Shown here one piece after another: positions 6,912 to 10,574 of a DNA stretch of 10,574 nucleotides (the first letter of the stretch is position 1; each line of letters starts with the position of its first letter). A program made the translations under genes and the position numbers. The notes under the pieces are model-generated. The model was not told the origin of the DNA. It saw only the letters and a list, made by a program, of their open reading frames with translations, and searched no databases. The DNA lies in the NCBI GenBank assembly GCA_033762055.1, contig JANRLZ010000368.1, positions 1-10,574 of the forward strand, read 5' to 3'. This DNA is from M3007 sp033762055. GTDB taxonomy: Bacteria > Bacteroidota > Bacteroidia > Chitinophagales > Saprospiraceae.

Positions 6912-6938
6912 TTTTTCCCTTCGATTACAAACTCCGCC

Positions 6939-7607
6939 ATGTCGCTCAAACACATTCTGTTCGACAACGACGGCACCGTCGTTGATTCCGAAATCATCGC
7001 CGCACGTGCCATGCTGAAACTGCTGGCCCAACACGGCCTGCACTTGTCCGAACCCGCCTATAACATGCGTTTCCCCGGGCTGCTCACCCGCGACATTATC
7101 ACACTTTTGCAGGAAGAAGAAGGTTTTGCGCCTCCCGACGACTTTATCCGGCAATTGCACGACGAGCATGTCAACGGTTTTCATCGCGCCCTTCGCTCCA
7201 TTCGTGGCATGCCGACACTCTTCCGAAAACTGAAAGTGCCCAAAAGCATGGTTTCTAACGGCAGCGTACGACATGTAGACAAATGCCTGCGAAAAGTGCG
7301 TTTGCGGCATACCATTGACGGGCATATTTTTTCTGCCGAGCACGTTGAAAAGCCCAAACCGGCGCCCGATGTCTATCTTTTCGCACTGGATAAATTGAAA
7401 ATCAAGCCTTACGAAACACTGGTGGTCGAAGACAGCATCACCGGCGTCATGGCCGCGAAAAGCGCCGGTATTCCTACCATTGGTTTTCTGGGCGCCGCAC
7501 ATATCCACGACGGACATGGCGAGCAACTATTCGATGCCGGCGCCGACTATGTGGTTGCCGATGCCGCCGCTCTGGCCAAATTGCTGGGCAAAAAAGGCGC
7601 TTTGTGA
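6939..7607 (+). CDS. HAD-superfamily phosphatase (beta-phosphoglucomutase/YieH-like)
   Basis: 222 residues from the ATG at 6939, chosen because it puts MSLKHILFDNDGT at the N-terminus; an upstream in-frame ATG at 6909 lies in the terminator T tract. HAD motif I is DNDGT (9-13) with nucleophile Asp9 and acid/base Asp11, followed by VVDSE. A helical cap covers about 16-88. Motif II is SNGS (106-109). Lys138 or Lys140 of EKPKPAPDVY supplies motif III, and motif IV is VVEDSITGVMAAKSAG (162-177) with Glu164/Asp165. All catalytic elements are present, so it should be an active Mg2+-dependent phosphohydrolase, or mutase if the cap suits, of subfamily IA acting on a small phosphorylated metabolite. 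Layout resembles E. coli YieH and beta-phosphoglucomutase. The substrate cannot be told. No promoter is visible in the 28 nt between the upstream terminator and the ATG. Confidence 0.9.
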   Translation: MSLKHILFDNDGTVVDSEIIAARAMLKLLAQHGLHLSEPAYNMRFPGLLTRDIITLLQEEEGFAPPDDFIRQLHDEHVNGFHRALRSIRGMPTLFRKLKVPKSMVSNGSVRHVDKCLRKVRLRHTIDGHIFSAEHVEKPKPAPDVYLFALDKLKIKPYETLVVEDSITGVMAAKSAGIPTIGFLGAAHIHDGHGEQLFDAGADYVVADAAALAKLLGKKGAL

Positions 7608-7627
7608 AGACGCTGCCTGGCATGAAA

Positions 7628-7676
7628 TTTTTTTTAAAAAAAAACTTGACAGTATTCAAATGCTGCCTTATCTTTG
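7628..7676 (+). promoter_or_regulatory. Strong putative Bacteroidota promoter with A/T-tract upstream element
   Basis: A T8A9 tract (7628-7644) precedes TTGAC (7646-7650), whose TTG serves as the -33 element. It is followed after a 20-nt spacer by TATCTTTG (7669-7676), an exact match to TAnnTTTG. The spacing fits the TTG-N17-23-TAnnTTTG consensus known for Bacteroidota sigma-ABfr. The A/T tract may act like an UP element. Predicted transcription start is near 7683. The HAD gene ends just upstream and the next coding start is at 7857. Confidence 0.72.
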
Positions 7677-7682
7677 TCCCAG

Positions 7683-7750
7683 TTTTCATTTGGTTTTTTG
7701 GGGTTTATTAGCCGTCAGTCGCGCAAGCGTTCTGGCGGCTTTTCTTTTTT
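7683..7750 (+). ncRNA. Candidate small RNA (about 68 nt)
   Basis: Bounded by a consensus promoter ending at 7676 and a strong intrinsic terminator ending about 7750, with no start codon in between. The 5' part is U-rich and largely unpaired; the 3' part is the terminator hairpin with an internal CGC-GCAA-GCG tetraloop stem. The start position is inferred from the -7 box. This architecture suits either a free small RNA or an attenuated leader of the gene at 7857, but that gene has its own -7 box. I recognise no known RNA family. Confidence 0.5.
7710..7750 (+). terminator. Strong intrinsic terminator with GNRA tetraloop
   Basis: AGCCGTCAG (7710-7718) pairs with CTGGCGGCT (7732-7740), with one G-U pair in RNA. 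Inside it CGC (7720-7722) and GCG (7727-7729) close a GCAA tetraloop. A T-rich tract (7741-7750, TTTCTTTTTT) follows. It could also terminate read-through from the HAD gene, which ends about 100 nt upstream. Confidence 0.85.
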
Positions 7751-7844
7751 CCCTATCCCATCTGACAGCGTGAATACAAATACCGGCCAAACGGCAAATT
7801 TTTTTTTCCTTTGTCCATCTTTTCTGCGGGAGTGGCAGAACCTT

Positions 7845-7852
7845 TACTTTTG
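7845..7852 (+). promoter_or_regulatory. Putative -7 box giving a leaderless or near-leaderless mRNA
   Basis: TACTTTTG matches TAnnTTTG exactly and ends 4 nt before the ATG at 7857. A transcript starting 5-7 nt after the box would begin at or within the start codon. The -33 position at 20-nt spacing reads TTC (7822-7824), one mismatch from TTG. Confidence 0.45.
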
Positions 7853-7856
7853 TAGA

Positions 7857-8315
7857 ATGTTTAAGTCAAAAAAATTAAACAACGTGGCGCTGAACGAACA
7901 AGTTGACGTTATCATTTATCGGGTACGTGAAAACGGCCTTGAAGTTTTTTTAGTAGATCAGGAAAGCGACGGTTCGCTTAGCGCCCCTGTCGCCGACGAA
8001 GCGGCCCCCGGCCGGCTTTCTACCCAATGTATCGAACTTGACCCCGTGGCAGATGCCGACGGGCAAACACGCAAAGCCATTGCTATTGAGGCCGACTGGC
8101 ATGAAATTCCTTCGTTACGCGCACTGATTTATGAAGATTATCGCGTTGCCAAGGAAAAGGCAAGGTACCACCTGCGCCACCTGCTAGGCGATTTTGAAAA
8201 AGGAACTTATGTGGCTGTAAAAGAAGCCGTTAAAAGGGTGCTTCCTGCGCAATACGCCTTTCTGAAAGAGTTGAAAGACATCATTGCCGATAAAAATCAG
8301 GCGAAGTCCATCTGA
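7857..8315 (+). CDS. Conserved-type hypothetical protein, Nudix-like N-terminus without a Nudix box
   Basis: 152 residues from the ATG at 7857; an earlier in-frame ATG at 7674 would translate through the promoter and terminator hairpin and gives an implausible N-terminus. The start NNVALNEQVDVIIYRVRENGLEVFLVDQE (8-36) resembles the first beta strands of Nudix hydrolases. No GX5EX7REUXEEXGU box follows, so hydrolase activity is not supported. The middle (40-85) is acidic and variable-looking. The C-terminal helical part has YRVAKEKARYHLRHLLGDF, GTYVAVKEAVKRVLP and AQYAFLKELKDIIADKN, a pattern I associate with Bacteroidota proteins sometimes annotated as Nudix. There is no signal peptide or membrane segment, so it is probably cytoplasmic. 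No Shine-Dalgarno is visible and a -7 box sits 4 nt upstream. It is convergent with the lipoprotein gene, with a 14-nt gap. Function is unknown. Confidence 0.75.
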   Translation: MFKSKKLNNVALNEQVDVIIYRVRENGLEVFLVDQESDGSLSAPVADEAAPGRLSTQCIELDPVADADGQTRKAIAIEADWHEIPSLRALIYEDYRVAKEKARYHLRHLLGDFEKGTYVAVKEAVKRVLPAQYAFLKELKDIIADKNQAKSI

Positions 8316-8329
8316 AAACGCCTCAAATA

Positions 8330-8941
8330 CTATTGCAGCAGCGCGCTTTGGCACAATCCGATAAAATCTTTTATTGCGTTTTGCGCCTGCCTCACCGTTT
8401 CCTTCCGACTTTCCGGCACACTGCGCTCCCATTCTTTCAACAAGTCCAGCGTTAATTTGGCTTCTTCAACAGCATGGGCGGCCATCCGGCCATCCGGCTT
8501 TATCCAGCGCGCTTCCACTGCCGCATAATACGCCGGAATCTTTTCGAGCAAAGCCGGCCCATCCTGTCGCCCGGCATAGTTTCTTAACCTTTCCGCTACG
8601 ACACACTGCGCAGGATCAAACAAAACACCCTGACCGGATGCGGCCAGATCTTGCAAAGCGCGTTTTATCTGTGCTAGTTGGCGACGTCCCGTGTCATTCA
8701 GCATTTCATTTTCAAGTGCCTGCGCTACTTGTTGTAATTGTGTCAATTTCTCCTTGCGGCTTTCTGTCTCCTGGTCGGAAGGCGGCAACGGCAAATGCAG
8801 CGTTTCTTCCCCTGTGCGAATTTCAAAATAATCGTGCCGGGCAAAATTTTCCCAAAATTCATGTCGCAAACGCTCGAGGCGCGCCTCCGGGCTATTGCAG
8901 GCACATAAGGGCAAAAGGAGAAAAAAGAAGGAAAAACGCAT
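8330..8941 (-). CDS. Small alpha-helical lipoprotein, function unknown
   Basis: 203 residues from the ATG at 8941-8939, chosen because it gives a lipoprotein signal: MRFSFFFLLLPLCAC with lipobox L-C-A-C and lipidated Cys15. The longer frame starting at 9061 would overlap the upstream gene and bury the signal. The mature part is mostly predicted helix with many charged residues: ARLERLRHEFWENFARHDYF, a Gln-rich LTQLQQVAQALENEM region, FDPAQCVVAERL, and PAYYAAVEARWIKPDG. The C-terminal helices run to the end. I do not recognise a named domain. It starts 2 nt after the stop of the flippase-like gene on the same strand, so the two are almost certainly co-transcribed and may work together in the envelope. 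Anchoring in the inner or outer membrane cannot be decided. Confidence 0.8.
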   Translation of the reverse strand: MRFSFFFLLLPLCACNSPEARLERLRHEFWENFARHDYFEIRTGEETLHLPLPPSDQETESRKEKLTQLQQVAQALENEMLNDTGRRQLAQIKRALQDLAASGQGVLFDPAQCVVAERLRNYAGRQDGPALLEKIPAYYAAVEARWIKPDGRMAAHAVEEAKLTLDLLKEWERSVPESRKETVRQAQNAIKDFIGLCQSALLQ

Positions 8942-8943
8942 AA

Positions 8944-10068
8944 TCAGGCAGCGCTTTCGGCTGTTTTTTTTGTTGTTTTCGGCATAAGGCGCGCGGCTAC
9001 CCAGGCTGGTACAATAAACGCGCCGGCAACCAGATACCCATAATACGCCATGCCGCGCCACAGCAGGGCTACTACCAAACCAATGCCCTGCGGTACATAA
9101 TCGGAGATGAAACCTGCCAGGGCAATTTCCGCCAGTCCGGCGCCGCCCGGCGTGGGGCTGAATGCCATAATAATAAACATGGCGACGAGCCGGGCATAAA
9201 TAAATGCCTGTGTACCGCCATCAATCGGCGTTTCGGGCACGATGGCGATGATCAGACAGTTGATCATCAGGAATTTACTGGTCCAAGCGCCTACGGCGCA
9301 AAGTATAACCCGCAAATGATACGTCCAGCGTTGACGGCGCATTTCGGCTGCCGCCAGTTCGAATTCTTCTCCCAGGCGATTCAGCTTGGGCGCAAAACGA
9401 CGAAGCAAAGTACGGCGGGCCAACCAACCCAGCGCGCCCTTGGCATATTGTGGCCGGATAAATACAAAAAACACCAGGAACAACCAGTAACTCACCATCA
9501 TACCATAGGTAGCAAACAACACCCCCGAAGCCAGGTTTTTATCCGAGTACGATTGCATACCCGGGTAAAGCATCGGCGGGCCATATACAGCAAGCAAAAT
9601 GGGCAATACGATGACAAAAAAGCCCGAATCGCAGATCATCGTGTAAAAAATAGCCGCGGCAGTGCGGCCAGCCGACAGTTTTTCGCGGGTCAACACAAAC
9701 AGCATAACAAACGGGCCGCCCTTGCTTGTAGGAGTCAGCGCGCCGCTGAACTCCCAGATCACGATCAACTCGAGGCATTTTTTCCAGGAAAAATAGGTCT
9801 CTCCCGTCAGTACTTTCAGTCGGTAGGCATAAAAAAAATGCCGCGCCAGCAACAATAACAACGCCGCGCCGATCCAGGCAAATGCCCGGCCGGTCCAGGC
9901 AATTTCCCTGAACTTTTCTACATCAAACTGGGTATAAAACAGGTATCCAACGGCCGCCAGCCCAAGGGCAACAGGCAGAATAATACGGGACAGCCGGACG
10001 GAGCGGACAAATTGTTGGGCTTCGGGATTGTCGGGCAGCGGAGTTTGTGGGGACGGCAATTCGCTCAC
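8944..10068 (-). CDS. Flippase-like integral membrane protein (LPG-synthase TM family, UPF0104-like)
   Basis: 374 residues with a GTG start at 10068-10066; no in-frame ATG lies near the N-terminus. The cytoplasmic N-terminus is Pro-rich (MSELPSPQTPLPDNPE). Several hydrophobic helices follow: about 27-45, 62-80, 137-162, 183-205, 252-275, 287-303 and 326-356. The family signatures are present: ALTPTSKGGP (110-119), SPTPGGAGLAEIALAGF (304-320) and LLWRGMAYY (335-343). These mark the domain shared with the membrane part of MprF, which moves lysyl-phosphatidylglycerol across the membrane. The soluble aminoacyl-transferase part of MprF is absent, as in most stand-alone members. A role in lipid translocation or regulation of an envelope lipid is inferred. 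It lies 58 nt downstream of a PfkB kinase gene and 2 nt upstream of a lipoprotein gene on the same strand. Confidence 0.88.
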   Translation of the reverse strand: MSELPSPQTPLPDNPEAQQFVRSVRLSRIILPVALGLAAVGYLFYTQFDVEKFREIAWTGRAFAWIGAALLLLLARHFFYAYRLKVLTGETYFSWKKCLELIVIWEFSGALTPTSKGGPFVMLFVLTREKLSAGRTAAAIFYTMICDSGFFVIVLPILLAVYGPPMLYPGMQSYSDKNLASGVLFATYGMMVSYWLFLVFFVFIRPQYAKGALGWLARRTLLRRFAPKLNRLGEEFELAAAEMRRQRWTYHLRVILCAVGAWTSKFLMINCLIIAIVPETPIDGGTQAFIYARLVAMFIIMAFSPTPGGAGLAEIALAGFISDYVPQGIGLVVALLWRGMAYYGYLVAGAFIVPAWVAARLMPKTTKKTAESAA

Positions 10069-10126
10069 AGCATGGAGATTTGCTGCAAAGGTCGGAAGGA
10101 ATCAACGCACTGCCGATTCGCCGGTC

Positions 10127-10574
10127 TTAAAAATGCACCAGTTCGGCGAATTCCTTCATCCGGTTTTCGATCATGGCGGGCGTCAGGCCCTTGAGCCGTT
10201 CGATACCGAATTTTTCCACGCAAAACGATCCCATGGCAGAGCCGCAAACCACAGCTTTTTTCATGTTTTCGAAGGAGGTATCGCCGGTTTTGGCGATCCA
10301 GCCCATAAAACCGCCGGCAAAGGTGTCGCCCGCGCCGGTTGGGTCGGTTACTTCAGCGAGCGGGAGCGCCGGGGCAAAGAAGATTTTACCGCGATGGAAC
10401 AGTAAAGCGCCGTGTTCGCCTTTTTTGATTATCAGGTACCGGGGGCCCATCTGGTGAATGACTTTGGCGGCATTAACCAGGGCATGTTCGCCCGAAAGTT
10501 GGCGTGCTTCCTCATCATTGATGGTCAGCACATCTATTTCCTGCAGCACCTTGCGCAGATCGTCCATGGCAGTA
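10127..10574 (-). CDS. PfkB-family sugar kinase, C-terminal part (gene cut by window edge)
   Basis: 148 residues visible. The reading frame stays open to the window end; the ATG at 10567 is followed by DDLRKVLQEIDVLTINDEEA, which is the middle of such proteins, so it is internal. Recognisable blocks are NDEEARQLSG, LIIKKGEHGALLF (substrate/ATP-site strand) and the PfkB signature DPTGAGDTFAGGF, with the catalytic-base Asp of GAGD encoded at 10325-10327. The protein ends FAELVHF with TAA at 10129-10127. The family phosphorylates sugars or nucleosides (ribokinase, fructokinase, adenosine-kinase-like); the N-terminal half needed to narrow the substrate is outside the window. It probably leads the operon with the membrane protein and lipoprotein downstream. 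Confidence 0.93.
   Translation of the reverse strand, partial: TAMDDLRKVLQEIDVLTINDEEARQLSGEHALVNAAKVIHQMGPRYLIIKKGEHGALLFHRGKIFFAPALPLAEVTDPTGAGDTFAGGFMGWIAKTGDTSFENMKKAVVCGSAMGSFCVEKFGIERLKGLTPAMIENRMKEFAELVHF

Noticed and set aside
6653..6985. 110-residue plus-strand ORF overlapping the small membrane protein
   Set aside because: It runs through the intrinsic terminator and into the HAD gene, and its translation is basic, His-rich and not protein-like. The 42-residue frame has a transmembrane helix and G/C-rich third positions.
6867..7526. 219-residue ORF antisense to the HAD gene
   Set aside because: It lies opposite a gene with complete HAD motifs and has no recognisable domain.
7762..7769. 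CTGACAGC as an alternative pairing partner for the terminator arm at 7711-7718
   Set aside because: It lies downstream of the terminator, so it could not prevent termination during transcription.
10116..10151. Inverted repeat ATTCGCCG / CGGCGAAT around the kinase stop codon, considered as a terminator
   Set aside because: The loop is 20 nt and contains the stop codon, and no T tract follows on the minus strand; it also lies inside an apparent operon.

Overview
The window reads as chromosomal DNA of a member of the Bacteroidota. Evidence: several upstream elements match the TAnnTTTG -7 box of that phylum, Shine-Dalgarno sequences are nearly absent, and the gene families are typical of it (Omp85 protein with one POTRA, membrane-anchored coiled coil with a C-terminal helix-hairpin-helix domain, FemAB-like acyltransferase, stand-alone exported beta-sandwich protein). 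A Saprospiria-like lineage is my guess from gene style and has not been tested. Base composition is near-balanced by eye. No rRNA, tRNA, CRISPR array or intact transposase gene is visible.

Layout. (1) 57-5410, plus strand: a Na+/sugar symporter of the SGLT type, then a strong 26-bp-arm hairpin of a kind seen as a dispersed repeat. After it come four tightly packed genes with gaps of 16, 5 and 4 nt: exported beta-sandwich protein, Omp85-family outer membrane protein, HemK-like methyltransferase, and FemAB/GNAT-like acyltransferase. (2) 5411-6283, minus strand: a membrane-anchored coiled-coil protein with a C-terminal helix-hairpin-helix domain; its stop codon abuts the acyltransferase stop with no base between. 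(3) 6284-6938: an intergenic zone with a 171-bp MITE-like element, a 42-residue single-span membrane protein missed by ordinary length cut-offs, and an intrinsic terminator. (4) 6939-8315, plus strand: a HAD phosphatase, a promoter-plus-terminator unit that looks like a roughly 68-nt small RNA, and a conserved hypothetical protein with a Nudix-like first strand whose -7 box lies 4 nt before its ATG. (5) 8330-10574, minus strand: an apparent operon of a PfkB sugar kinase (cut by the window edge), a flippase-like integral membrane protein of the LPG-synthase-TM family, and a small lipoprotein.

How the genes relate. The plus-strand block combines sugar uptake with envelope functions; whether the symporter and the envelope genes share a transcript is unclear because a long hairpin separates them and no promoter is visible after it. 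The kinase/flippase-like/lipoprotein block appears co-transcribed, with only 2 nt between the last two genes. The features most worth a second look are the candidate small RNA at 7646-7750, the MITE-like element, the long palindromic repeat, and the pairing of an Omp85 pore with an exported beta-sandwich protein. I see no clear sign of a defence or other wholly new multi-gene system.
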